Positions 41,336 through 49,388 of a stretch of 64,000 nucleotides of DNA are shown here, piece by piece. The notes under the pieces were generated by a model. It was given only the letters and a program-made list of their open reading frames with translations. It did no database searches and was not told where the DNA came from. Each line of letters begins with the position of its first letter. Position 1 is the first letter of the stretch. The translations under genes were made by a program, and so were the position numbers. Source of the stretch: CAYOSU01 sp964541255 (GTDB lineage: Bacteria > Bacillota > Clostridia > Christensenellales > CAMQZB01); assembly GCA_964541255.1 (NCBI GenBank), contig CAZIPL010000003.1:13175-77174 (forward strand), in the 5' to 3' direction.

Positions 41336-42820
41336 ATGAGAAACGTTTTATTGGTGTCCGATATAGGCTCTGCCTTAGATTATTATAACAAGCTGGGACG
41401 GTTTTCCGACTACGGCTTTGTTATTTTGGGGCAGGCGAAAACCCGAAGCGAGCTTAATGATTACGCCGATAAAAACTATATAGATTTGTGCATTGTCGAA
41501 GACGGTTTTTCGGGAATGGAATACGAAGCGATAGATTCCGTCATAAGAAACAGCAATTCAGAAGCCGAGATAATCGTCGTTACGACGAGCGATTCGCCGC
41601 TAAGAGAGAAAAAAGCTCTGTCGCTCGGAGCGTTTGCGTATCTTCATAGGCCCCTAGCTATGGCGACATTCGGCATGATATTGGAATCGGCGTCCAAAAG
41701 GCTTGCGAGAACGCAAAGGCTTGTATCGTCGCTTGGCGAAAACGGCGGCGGAAATAAATATCAAACCGCGCTGAAAAGCGTTTTGCTGAACGGTATATTG
41801 GTTACCCCCGAGCAAGTAATCGGGAGTGAGAAACTGCTTGTCGATGCGGGTATTGTTCTTGACGGCGAGGCGTTTTGTATGCTTCTTGCTAAAACGGAAA
41901 GTCCGACGAAGGCAAAGGAAGAAATATCTGCGTATTTTTCCGACAAGTGTTATGAAGAGTGTTTTGTGAGAGGTAATCTTGCGGTTGCGATTCTTTCGTC
42001 AGACGACGGAAAAATAGAAGACATCGTGCAAGAGGGGGCGAAAAAGCTTTCTGCGACAATCGACGGAGAAATAGTGTTCTCCAAAAAATATTCGAGACTT
42101 CTCGATTCGGCGATTGCATATTCGTCGCTGCTTGCTAAGTTCGCCGTCAAGTCTTCGGAAGAGAACTATGCAGAAATAAGAACGGAGAAAGTCAAGGCGC
42201 TTTCGGATGGCATTATAGAAGAGATAAAATCGGGCGCGGACAACTTGTCCGAGAAGCTTTCGACGGCGCTGTCGGTTAGATACGGAGGTATGACGCCCGA
42301 AGAAATATCCTCCGCAATGATAAGAATTTTGGCGTACTGCGACGAAGCCGCGCAAAAAACCCCTAACGCTAAAGAGAGGTTCTATTCTCGCGCCGCAACG
42401 GTGCTTTGTTCGCAAGAAATGGTCAAAAACGCTGTAGAGTTTTCTCTTGAAACGGCAAAAGCCGTAACGAGAGCAAACGTATCGACTTCTGCGCAAATCG
42501 CGAGTAGGTGCTACGAAATGATTTCGGCTGAGTATTTCGACAAGGAGCTTTCTGTCAAGGCCGCCGCGGAAAAGCTCGACATAAGCCAGAACTATCTTTC
42601 TACCCTTATGAAAAAGTATTACGGCGACACGTTTGTCAATTTGCTGACCAACGTGCGTATGGAAAGGGCAAAGCAGCTTTTGATATATTCGAGAAAGAAA
42701 GTTTCCGAAATTTGCGATGAGGTGGGCTTTTCGGATTCGCACTATTTTTCTTACAGCTTCAGGAAGTTTTACGGCATAAGTCCGCTTGAAATGAGAGAAA
42801 AGGGAGGGAATAACGACTGA
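41336..42820 (+). CDS. AraC-type regulator with a degenerate receiver domain (YesN-like)
   Basis: The 494-residue protein has an N-terminal receiver-like domain (residues 1-125), a long middle with a GGDEF-independent helical part, and a C-terminal AraC double HTH (SVKAAAEKLDISQNYLSTLMKKYYGD, KVSEICDEVGFSDSHYFSYSFRKFYG, ISPLEMREK). In the receiver the first acidic pair reads SD rather than DD, the phosphoacceptor Asp aligns with Glu55 (DLCIVEDG), and the conserved lysine after strand 5 is Arg (YLHRP). Phosphorylation is therefore doubtful; Glu may mimic the active state. No histidine kinase is nearby. GAGG is well placed, and the stop overlaps the next start by one base. Confidence 0.88.
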   Translation: MRNVLLVSDIGSALDYYNKLGRFSDYGFVILGQAKTRSELNDYADKNYIDLCIVEDGFSGMEYEAIDSVIRNSNSEAEIIVVTTSDSPLREKKALSLGAFAYLHRPLAMATFGMILESASKRLARTQRLVSSLGENGGGNKYQTALKSVLLNGILVTPEQVIGSEKLLVDAGIVLDGEAFCMLLAKTESPTKAKEEISAYFSDKCYEECFVRGNLAVAILSSDDGKIEDIVQEGAKKLSATIDGEIVFSKKYSRLLDSAIAYSSLLAKFAVKSSEENYAEIRTEKVKALSDGIIEEIKSGADNLSEKLSTALSVRYGGMTPEEISSAMIRILAYCDEAAQKTPNAKERFYSRAATVLCSQEMVKNAVEFSLETAKAVTRANVSTSAQIASRCYEMISAEYFDKELSVKAAAEKLDISQNYLSTLMKKYYGDTFVNLLTNVRMERAKQLLIYSRKKVSEICDEVGFSDSHYFSYSFRKFYGISPLEMREKGGNND

Positions 42821-43155
42821 TGCTCGACGTTATCAACCTCGAAAAAGGACTTCCCGCGGTTTTTGAGGCGATAGATACTCTCGACGTTGAAATCGTTCTT
42901 GCAAAAGAAAGAAAAGAGGATTGCTCTTTAATTATTCACGGTTACGGGAAAAGAACGCAAGGCGGCGGAAAAATCAGAGAGGCTTCGAGGAAAAGGCTGA
43001 AAGAACTTGAAAGCCAAGGCAAAATCAAGAAAGTCATATACGGCGAAGATATGAGTATGTTCGACGAAACCGTTATGAGAATGCGGTACGCTCACCAAGA
43101 GCTCGAGGGGTATGTCGGCAAAAGAAACCTCGGCGTTACGCTTGTTATATATTAA
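42820..43155 (+). CDS. Smr-domain-like small protein
   Basis: The 111-residue protein begins VINLEKGLPAVFEAIDTL, like the Smr domain's DLHGLxxxEA, and continues with CSLIIHGYGKRTQGGGKIREASRKRLKEL, which matches the Smr core I-x-HGxGxxxxxGxLRxxVxxxL. The C-terminus ends in the strand VTLVIY. Smr domains nick or bind nucleic acids or act on stalled ribosomes; this one has the domain alone. It is translationally coupled to the regulator upstream (TGATG overlap). Confidence 0.75.
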   Translation: MLDVINLEKGLPAVFEAIDTLDVEIVLAKERKEDCSLIIHGYGKRTQGGGKIREASRKRLKELESQGKIKKVIYGEDMSMFDETVMRMRYAHQELEGYVGKRNLGVTLVIY

Positions 43156-43428
43156 GTATACGTTGGCAGATTGTGATTGAGTTAAAAAGCGGCGTGGTAT
43201 TTATTCTGAGAAGTGTTTGATTGTCCGTTGTGGTTTTACTTAATAAGAACTTTAACCAAATAAAATCGACAATAAACTAAGCGTTATGCGTTTTAGTTTT
43301 TTAGTTAAATTGTGTTGAGGGTATTTCCCGAAACGCATTTTTTTGTGCAAAAAGGGAAGCGGGGAGGAAAAACTTCTTTTTCGAGTAGGTTAAAACGGAA
43401 TTTAAGGAACGCACATTTGGGTTTTTGC
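43156..43428. other. Intergenic region upstream of rpmH
   Basis: About 270 bases where dnaA and oriC usually lie in Bacillota. I find no perfect DnaA box and no dnaA. A weak hairpin (ACTAA / TTAGT followed by TTTTT, near 43277-43303) may terminate the Smr operon. The remainder is unassigned. Confidence 0.45.
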
Positions 43429-43458
43429 TTGACAAGAGCTGAATCGGGCGGATATAAT
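43429..43458 (+). promoter_or_regulatory. Promoter of the rpmH operon
   Basis: TTGACA at 43429-43434 and TATAAT at 43453-43458, both consensus, 18-base spacer. Confidence 0.8.
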
Positions 43459-43524
43459 ACATAAGTGACACTTCAAGATTTAAAGTGGCAAAATATGAAA
43501 ATCATTATAAAAGAGGTATAAAAA

Positions 43525-43659
43525 ATGAAGCAGACTTATCAACCCAAGAAAAGACAGAGAAGCAAAGTTCACGGATTCAGAGAGAGAATGAAAACGACGA
43601 GCGGAAGAAAGGTTTTGAAACGCCGTCGCGCTAAAGGCCGTCATCAGCTTACCGTCTGA
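43525..43659 (+). CDS. rpmH: 50S ribosomal protein L34
   Basis: A 44-residue, highly basic protein: [18 protein letters not shown] followed by the conserved [20 protein letters not shown] and RHQLTV. This is full-length L34. AAAGAGG lies nine bases before the ATG. The stop shares a base with the rnpA start (TGATG), the usual rpmH-rnpA coupling. Confidence 0.97.
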   Translation: MKQTYQPKKRQRSKVHGFRERMKTTSGRKVLKRRRAKGRHQLTV

Positions 43660-44033
43660 TGCAGAAAAGATATAGGCTGAGAAAAGGTTTTCAGTTTAAT
43701 TATATCTACCGCAGGGGAAAGTCTCTTGCGGGAAAGGAAATGGTCTTATATTACGTCAAAAACAGAAGCAACAAGCTTTTGATCGGCGTGTCCGTAAGCA
43801 AAAAAATCGGCAAAAGCACCGTGAGGAACAGAATCAAACGCATTTTCAAAGAAAGCGCGAGAAGTCTTTTGCCTGAGATGAGAAGCGATTATAATTACGT
43901 TTTGCTTGCAAGGAGCGGCGCTGTTGACGCAGAGTATGCGGAAGTAAGAAAGACCTTGGAATGCTTGCTTAAAAAAGCAGGATGCCTTAAGACAAGTGAA
44001 ATATCTGTTGATACCGATAATAAAACTATATAA
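43659..44033 (+). CDS. rnpA: Ribonuclease P protein component
   Basis: Protein subunit that helps RNase P RNA bind precursor tRNA and magnesium. The 124-residue protein has [40 protein letters not shown] with the RNR motif of the RNA-binding helix, and [12 protein letters not shown]. Length is typical. It overlaps rpmH by one base upstream and yidD by 38 bases downstream. Confidence 0.96.
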   Translation: MQKRYRLRKGFQFNYIYRRGKSLAGKEMVLYYVKNRSNKLLIGVSVSKKIGKSTVRNRIKRIFKESARSLLPEMRSDYNYVLLARSGAVDAEYAEVRKTLECLLKKAGCLKTSEISVDTDNKTI

Positions 44034-44235
44034 AAGGTTTTTCTCCGACGAGCTCAATACGGGATGCAGATTCGTGCCGACGTGTTCGGTCTACGCCATG
44101 CAGGCGATCGAAGAATGGGGCGGAATCGTCGGAGGTTTTATGTCGCTTGTGAGGCTATTGAGGTGTAATCCATTGTCGCGCGGAGGCTATAACCCCGTTA
44201 AAAGATGCAGATACAAGCATCGTTACACCTTATAA
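43996..44235 (+). CDS. yidD: Membrane protein insertion efficiency factor YidD
   Basis: Small amphipathic protein assisting YidC-dependent insertion. The 79-residue product carries the family signature [20 protein letters not shown] and [16 protein letters not shown] with its conserved cysteines. The start is a GTG at 43996, inside the last codons of rnpA, with a weak AGGAT upstream. It ends 14 bases before the yidC start. Confidence 0.95.
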   Translation: MKYLLIPIIKLYKRFFSDELNTGCRFVPTCSVYAMQAIEEWGGIVGGFMSLVRLLRCNPLSRGGYNPVKRCRYKHRYTL

Positions 44236-44249
44236 TTTTAGGAGAAATC

Positions 44250-45212
44250 ATGTTAATAAATCTTTTGCAAGGATATGACCTTCCTTCGCTTTATCCGGTT
44301 CTCGGACCGTTACTCGACTGGCTCGTTAAAGGAGTCGGAAGTATCGGTTGGGGTGTCGTATTGTTTACGATAATAATTAAAACCGTACTTCTTCCACTCG
44401 ATTACTGGCAGAGAGCGGGAATGAAGAAAAACAGCCTTAAAATGGAAAAGATGCGCCCGCAGCTCGAAAAGCTTCAGAAGCAATATGCGAACGATCAGGC
44501 GCTTTACAACCAGAAGTTGCAATCTCTTTATAAAAAAGAGGGCTATTCTATGATGGGCTCGTGCTTGCCGATGATAGTTACGCTCGTTGTGTTCTATTTC
44601 GTATTTGCGGCATTCCGCGGATATTTGCAATACTATCTCGTTTCGGGATACAATACCCTTTTGGAAGCATATGCTTCGGTAGGCGAGAACGCCGATGAAT
44701 GGGCAAAGATCGCCTTGCAATATCAAGATCAGATAGCCCCGAGCTTTTTGTGGATTAAGAACGTTTGGGTGGCAGATGTTCCTTGGAAGAAAGCTCTTAT
44801 GACCGCTTCTGAATTTTTTACGCAAGCGGGATTGCCGACGGCGAATCCAGGGATTGAATATGATCCTATCATGGCTCCTTTTGCCGATACGCTGCAAAAA
44901 GCCAACGGTTGGCTTGTTTTGCCGTTGCTTTCAGCAGGTACAAGCTTGCTTTTGCAGGTAATTTCCAACAAGGCAAACAAAGCGCAGATGGACTTGCAGG
45001 CAGGCAATGCTGCGGCTACAAACAAGATGATGATGTGGATGATGCCCATAATGATGGCGATTTTCTCCATATCGTGGACTGCGATTTTCGCAATCTATCT
45101 TGTTACGAGCTCTCTTTATTCCATTTTGACTACGGTCGTAATCAACAAGGTTGTCGATCTAAGATTCAAAAAGCAAGAAGAGGAAGAAAGGCTTAAAAAC
45201 GCAAGAAGATAG
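44250..45212 (+). CDS. yidC: Membrane protein insertase YidC (SpoIIIJ/OxaA type)
   Basis: Inserts and folds membrane proteins, alone or with SecYEG. The 320-residue protein has the Gram-positive layout of about five membrane segments. The first core segment is followed by DYWQRAGMKKNSLKMEKMRPQLEKLQKQY, the typical cytoplasmic hairpin, then GSCLPMIVTLVVFYFVFAAFRGY (core CLPxxxxxPxxxxxYxxxR). There is no lipobox. The ATG at 44250 with AGGAGA upstream is chosen over an ATG 15 codons earlier inside yidD. The tail is short and basic. Confidence 0.95.
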   Translation: MLINLLQGYDLPSLYPVLGPLLDWLVKGVGSIGWGVVLFTIIIKTVLLPLDYWQRAGMKKNSLKMEKMRPQLEKLQKQYANDQALYNQKLQSLYKKEGYSMMGSCLPMIVTLVVFYFVFAAFRGYLQYYLVSGYNTLLEAYASVGENADEWAKIALQYQDQIAPSFLWIKNVWVADVPWKKALMTASEFFTQAGLPTANPGIEYDPIMAPFADTLQKANGWLVLPLLSAGTSLLLQVISNKANKAQMDLQAGNAAATNKMMMWMMPIMMAIFSISWTAIFAIYLVTSSLYSILTTVVINKVVDLRFKKQEEEERLKNARR

Positions 45213-45229
45213 TTCTTTAAGGAGTTATA

Positions 45230-46057
45230 ATGAGAGTACAGGAATTCAGTGCTAAAAAAGTCGAGGACGCTATAAAGAACGGTCTCGAACAAATGGGTAT
45301 CGATGAGAGCCGCGCAAAGATTACGGTTCTCGATAACGGCGGTTTTTTGAGAAAAGCCAAGGTTAGTATCGAAGACCTCGGAACGGAGGGCGAGAAAGCT
45401 CTTGCGTTTATCGAGGGACTTTATGAAAAAATGGGTGTTAAATGCACCTGCGAATTGACAGAAGACGAAGAAGGCGCAACGGTAAACGTAATTTCCGTTG
45501 ATTCGAGCTCGGTTATAGGTTATAGAGGAGATGTCCTTGACGCCGTTCAATACCTTGCAAGCATATATGCAAACGAGGGTAAAGACGAGTTCAAGAGAAT
45601 CGTCGTAGATTGCGAGGGATATCGCGATCGCAGAGTAGAAACGCTCGGAAAGCTTGCTAAGAAGACGGCTGACAAGGCTGTTAAGAACGGCAGACCCGTA
45701 AGACTCGAACCGATGAATGCGTTTGAAAGAAGAATCATTCATTCCGCGCTCGTTGACGACGAGAGAGTAACTACTTCGTCGTTCGGTGAAGAGCCGTCGA
45801 GATACCTTGTGGTTACTCCGAAGAATCTCCGTCCGAGAAATAACAACAAGAATAACGGCGGATTCAAAAAAGGCGGTTACAAGGGAAACAGAAACGGCGG
45901 ACATCGTAACAGAGACGAGAAAGGCGAGCGCCGCGGAGGATATAACCGCGACAGAGGAAACGCTCCCAGAAAGTCGAAATCGACTCCTATCGAGGGCGGC
46001 TTCTCGGTATACGGCTTCTACGGAAATTCCGGAGCTAAGGAAGAAAACAAAGACTAA
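45230..46057 (+). CDS. jag: RNA-binding protein Jag (KhpB/EloR)
   Basis: RNA-binding protein linked to cell elongation control in Bacillota. The 275-residue protein has the Jag-N domain (EFSAKKVEDAIKNGLEQMGI, residues 4-55), a KH domain with SSVIGYRGDVLDAVQYLAS, and an R3H domain with PVRLEPMNAFERRIIHSAL. The final 70 residues are a low-complexity tail rich in Asn, Gly, Arg and Lys (GGFKKGGYKGNRNGGHRNRD), which probably adds nonspecific RNA binding. AAGGAG precedes the ATG; a strong terminator follows. Confidence 0.94.
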   Translation: MRVQEFSAKKVEDAIKNGLEQMGIDESRAKITVLDNGGFLRKAKVSIEDLGTEGEKALAFIEGLYEKMGVKCTCELTEDEEGATVNVISVDSSSVIGYRGDVLDAVQYLASIYANEGKDEFKRIVVDCEGYRDRRVETLGKLAKKTADKAVKNGRPVRLEPMNAFERRIIHSALVDDERVTTSSFGEEPSRYLVVTPKNLRPRNNNKNNGGFKKGGYKGNRNGGHRNRDEKGERRGGYNRDRGNAPRKSKSTPIEGGFSVYGFYGNSGAKEENKD

Positions 46058-46070
46058 TTAAGTAAGAAAC

Positions 46071-46098
46071 AAACGTCGGCATTACGCCGACGTTTTTC
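46071..46098 (+). terminator. Terminator of the rpmH-jag operon
   Basis: AACGTCGGC-ATTAC-GCCGACGTT followed by TTTC. It ends the cluster where mnmE would follow in many relatives. Confidence 0.88.
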
Positions 46099-46241
46099 TA
46101 TGCTTATTATATGATTGAAAGCATATTTAGAAAACGGACTTTTTTTTCAAGAAGACGTTTTTTTATTCGTATCTTTAATCGTTGAAATAAAGCGTTTTGG
46201 TATCGATGCTATTTATTTGCGAATTTTTACGTTGCCAATAA

Positions 46242-46269
46242 TAAAAAAAGCCGCAAATTGTTTGCGGCT
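46242..46269 (-). terminator. Terminator of the galU operon
   Basis: On the minus strand AGCCGCAAA / TTTGCGGCT followed by TTTTTT. Confidence 0.85.
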
Positions 46270-46275
46270 AAAATT

Positions 46276-46632
46276 TTATTCTTCATCTATCGGCTCGATA
46301 AACTTTTTACACTTAGGACAATAAGTTTTCGTGTCGTATAGGTATACGAAAACGGGCGTGCCGCAGTCGCAATAAGGGTTCGAGGGTATCTCGAATTCCT
46401 CAAGAAGAGACGAAAACTCCGAAATAAAGCGTTTGTCTGTCGGCGGAACAAAGCGGTTATCATCGACTTTCATATAACCTAAATTCGTGTCTTCGAAGCG
46501 ATGCTCTTCAAGGTAATAACGAATTTCGGCAAAGAACGCTTTTTGCGATTTATAATATTTTCTGTAGAAAATGCACTGCACGTAGTCGCCGTCTCTTATT
46601 ACGACGACGTTGCCGTTAGGGACTTCCGTCAA
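46276..46632 (-). CDS. Unrecognised small protein with a C-terminal zinc-ribbon motif
   Basis: I do not recognise a family. The 118-residue product ends in a likely zinc ribbon: YCDCGTPVFVYLYDTKTYCPKCKKF, i.e. CxC, 16 residues, CxxC. The N-terminal 75 residues are charged with several Tyr/Phe. The only in-frame start upstream is a TTG at 46632 that overlaps the galU stop (TTGA), with GGACGG about 14 bases upstream; an internal ATG at residue 54 would remove half of the protein. Coupling to galU suggests co-expression, not a known function. Confidence 0.68.
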   Translation of the reverse strand: MTEVPNGNVVVIRDGDYVQCIFYRKYYKSQKAFFAEIRYYLEEHRFEDTNLGYMKVDDNRFVPPTDKRFISEFSSLLEEFEIPSNPYCDCGTPVFVYLYDTKTYCPKCKKFIEPIDEE

Positions 46633-47498
46633 AGCGAGTTCACCGTCCTTTTCAAAAATTCGGCAAAATCCCCCGAAAGTTCGGGGTCTCTCAATGCGTA
46701 TTCGACCACCGCTTCGAGATACGAGCTTTTGTTACCTGTGTCATATCGTCTGCCGAAGTATTCCGCCGCGACGCAAAGCCCGTCTTTTGTCATGAGGCGG
46801 AATGTATCTGTTATGCCGATTTCCCCTCTTGCGGACGGAGTTTTGCCTATATAATCGAAAACTTCCGGCGTAACGATATATCTTCCGAGCGCCGAAATAA
46901 GCGAAGGCGCTTCTTCGGGAGAGGGCTTTTCGATTACGTCGTCGATGTAAAAAATATTGCCCTCTTGCTTCACGACGGAAATGCTGCTATATTTTGAAAT
47001 ATCTTCTTTTTTGACATGCTGAACGCCAAGAACTGTTTTGCCGACTTTTTCGTATACGTCGATAAGCTGTTTCGTGGCGGGCGTTTTTTCGTTATAAATC
47101 AAATCGTCGCCGAACAAAAGCGCGAACGGGTCGTTCCCGACAAAATCTTTCGCAAGCTCTACGGCTCCGGCACTTCCCGAGGGGAATTCCTGCCTTGCAA
47201 ATGAGACGTTAGCTAGTTCCGAAAGCTTTTTCAAAATCTCAGCTTCGGCTGTTTTGCCTCTTGAAATAAGAAGCTTTTCTTGCTCTGCGTCTTTTGCAAA
47301 GTGGTTTTCGATAGAAAGTTTCTTGCTGTTGTCGATAATGAGAATATCCGTGATTCCGCTTGCGACGACCTCTTCGACGATGTATTGAAGCGCAGGCTTA
47401 TCGACGACCGTGATAAGCTCTTTCGGGACTGCTTTTGTGAAAGGCAAAAATCTTGTACCCATTCCCGCGCAAGGAATGACTGCTTTATGTACTGCCAT
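46629..47498 (-). CDS. galU: UTP-glucose-1-phosphate uridylyltransferase
   Basis: Makes UDP-glucose from UTP and glucose-1-phosphate for cell-wall and surface polysaccharides. The 289-residue protein has KAVIPCAGMGTRFLPFTKAVPKE (nucleotide loop), ELITVVDKPALQYIVEEVV, LLFGDDLI, and the conserved ALGRYIVTPEVFDYI and GEIGITDTFRLM (family cores). GGAGAAACG lies just before the ATG. First gene of a two-gene unit with the zinc-ribbon protein. Confidence 0.96.
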   Translation of the reverse strand: MAVHKAVIPCAGMGTRFLPFTKAVPKELITVVDKPALQYIVEEVVASGITDILIIDNSKKLSIENHFAKDAEQEKLLISRGKTAEAEILKKLSELANVSFARQEFPSGSAGAVELAKDFVGNDPFALLFGDDLIYNEKTPATKQLIDVYEKVGKTVLGVQHVKKEDISKYSSISVVKQEGNIFYIDDVIEKPSPEEAPSLISALGRYIVTPEVFDYIGKTPSARGEIGITDTFRLMTKDGLCVAAEYFGRRYDTGNKSSYLEAVVEYALRDPELSGDFAEFLKRTVNSL

Positions 47499-47756
47499 GA
47501 CGTTTCTCCTTGTTTTTAATAACGCAGCTTCCGTTAAAACGCGATAAATGGCGAAAATACCTATCGGAAGCTTTAATGCGATGATTGTAAAAAAAGTATA
47601 CGTTATTTTGAACTATTTTGCAAGTTTATTTGAAAAGTTCCGTCAAAATAACATATTTGTCGATTTTTTATATAAAAGCGGTTTCGTATGAAGATTCCTT
47701 TTAGTTTGTTGAAAAATTTAATGAGAGAGGTATTGTTAATAAAAAAGCACGCGTAT
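47499..47756. other. AT-rich spacer upstream of galU, nothing recognised
   Basis: About 260 bases holding the galU promoter on the minus strand. There is no gene, repeat or clear hairpin; a 62-codon plus-strand frame at its end overlaps the GH5 terminator and is not coding. Confidence 0.4.
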
Positions 47757-47794
47757 AAAAAGAACGGACTTTGCGTTATGCAAAGTCCGCTCTT
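47757..47794 (-). terminator. Terminator of the GH5 gene
   Basis: On the minus strand AAGAGCGGACTTTGC pairs with GCAAAGTCCGTTCTT (one mismatch), followed by TTTATAC. Confidence 0.8.
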
Positions 47795-47810
47795 GATAGA
47801 ATTATATTTT

Positions 47811-49190
47811 TTACCCGAAATAATCGTCGAGGATTTCTTTCAAAATGCCCGTTTCATAAGAATCGCATGTTTTTAAGGTTGACCATTCGGCGTAGATTTC
47901 GTCATAAGTCGCCGTTCTTAAATCGAGTTTAAGCTCTTCGTTGAAAAGGTTCATCTTGTTTACGTAAAGGCCCCAAGAGGTATCCCACCAGCCGTAAGAG
48001 ACCGTCTTATAGTTCCAAATCGTCCAGTTATAGCCGCAATCGTCGTAGTACGCAAGCCATTCGCTCCAATCCTCTTTGCTGTCGAAGAATGTGAATTCGC
48101 CGATGTAATAAGGAACGTCATAGTGCCTCATCGCGAAGAGGAAGTCTTGTCCGAAATAGAACAGCTCATAGGGGAGGGTGTCGCGCGACCAGTTATACAT
48201 ATGGATCTGATAGCAGATGTTTTCATAGCCGAACTTGTCGGGATTAGGGAAAGAGTTAAACATCCAGCACGATTCAATCGAAATAATGTGCTTGTCGTCA
48301 ACTTCGCGGATTGCGTCATAGAGTTTTTTCATGACTTTATGTTGCGCGTTTGTCGTCGAAGCGGTATTTCTGTCTACGGGCTCGTTGACAAGGTCATACA
48401 TGGCAATTGTCGCAGAAAGGTCAGGGCGGTCGTTGACGTAATGCTTTGCTATTGCCTGCCACAAGTCGCACATTTCTTGCTGGTATACTTCGTTATCCCA
48501 AAACTCGATGCGTCTTGTACCGCAATGCTCGTAACCGCTTTGTCCGCCTACAACGCCGTGCATATCTAAGATTGCATAAAGGTCATACTTTTTGCACATT
48601 TCGAGGAACCAGTCGAGTCTGTCGAAAGCATTTTCTTTGAGCGTGAGATTGTCGTCTTCGCCCTCCATGAAGTTGCCGTAATACATAGGAAGCCTTATGA
48701 CGTTCAAGCCTTGTTCTTTGACGTTTCGGAAGTCCTCTTCGGTGATGTAGTTGTCGTAATATAAATTCCAAAGCTCTTCGATTTGCTCGTCTGTAAGATT
48801 GGGATTGTCGGCAAGAGCTTGTTCAATTTCGTCTTGATAGGTTTCGACGTACTCTTCGACGATGCCGTCTTCGTTTATCTTAACGTAGCTTCCATCTGCG
48901 TTATACTTTGCTCCGAGCGAGTTGACCGTCATCCATCCCTCTTGAAGGAACCAGCTGCCGAAGTTTATTCCCTTAAGGGTAACTCTGTTACCATCCTTGT
49001 CGTAAATACCTCTGCCGACGGTGTAGAGCTCGTCTTGGTTTTTTGTCGCCTCGATTGTGTCGGGGATTTCTTTGAAATATGTCTTTCTGAAAATAAATAC
49101 GCTGGACAAAAGGAAAATTCCGAAGCAAAGAGCTAAGGCAACTATTGCAATAAGAACTTTTCCAACTACTTTTAATGCAGTTTTTTTCAT
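47811..49190 (-). CDS. Membrane-anchored glycoside hydrolase, family 5
   Basis: Retaining beta-glycanase of 459 residues. A basic N-terminus and a hydrophobic segment (residues 8-34) without a cleavage motif anchor it outside the membrane. The catalytic domain starts at VTLKGINFGSWFLQEGW and has NVIRLPMYYGNF, LDMHGVVGGQSG, acid/base E270 in YDLVNEP, and nucleophile E365 in YYIGEFTFF. The GSWF and HGVVGGQSG pattern recalls exo-beta-1,3-glucanase-like GH5 enzymes, but specificity is uncertain. A 60-residue acidic insertion around residues 95-150 is unusual. It is transcribed alone. Confidence 0.88.
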   Translation of the reverse strand: MKKTALKVVGKVLIAIVALALCFGIFLLSSVFIFRKTYFKEIPDTIEATKNQDELYTVGRGIYDKDGNRVTLKGINFGSWFLQEGWMTVNSLGAKYNADGSYVKINEDGIVEEYVETYQDEIEQALADNPNLTDEQIEELWNLYYDNYITEEDFRNVKEQGLNVIRLPMYYGNFMEGEDDNLTLKENAFDRLDWFLEMCKKYDLYAILDMHGVVGGQSGYEHCGTRRIEFWDNEVYQQEMCDLWQAIAKHYVNDRPDLSATIAMYDLVNEPVDRNTASTTNAQHKVMKKLYDAIREVDDKHIISIESCWMFNSFPNPDKFGYENICYQIHMYNWSRDTLPYELFYFGQDFLFAMRHYDVPYYIGEFTFFDSKEDWSEWLAYYDDCGYNWTIWNYKTVSYGWWDTSWGLYVNKMNLFNEELKLDLRTATYDEIYAEWSTLKTCDSYETGILKEILDDYFG

Positions 49191-49354
49191 ACCGTTTCTC
49201 CTTAAACGCTAAAATATGCGTTTTTATGTAAGGCGAATTTTCGCCGACAACATTATAACGCTTTTTTGCTCGTTATGCAATATCATTTTACTTAAAATTG
49301 CGACAAAAAACAGAAATCGTTTGCGGTAGGGATTGTAAGAAGGGGTGGGCAAAT

Positions 49355-49384
49355 AAAAATGCGGAAGCAAATGTGCTTCCGCAA
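49355..49384 (-). terminator. Terminator of the sulfatase gene
   Basis: On the minus strand GCGGAAGCA / TGCTTCCGC with a four-base loop, followed by ATTTTTATTT. Confidence 0.85.
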
Positions 49385-49388
49385 AACG

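Noticed and set aside
43156..43524. Canonical oriC next to rpmH
   Set aside because: No TTATCCACA or its complement and no dnaA on the left side.
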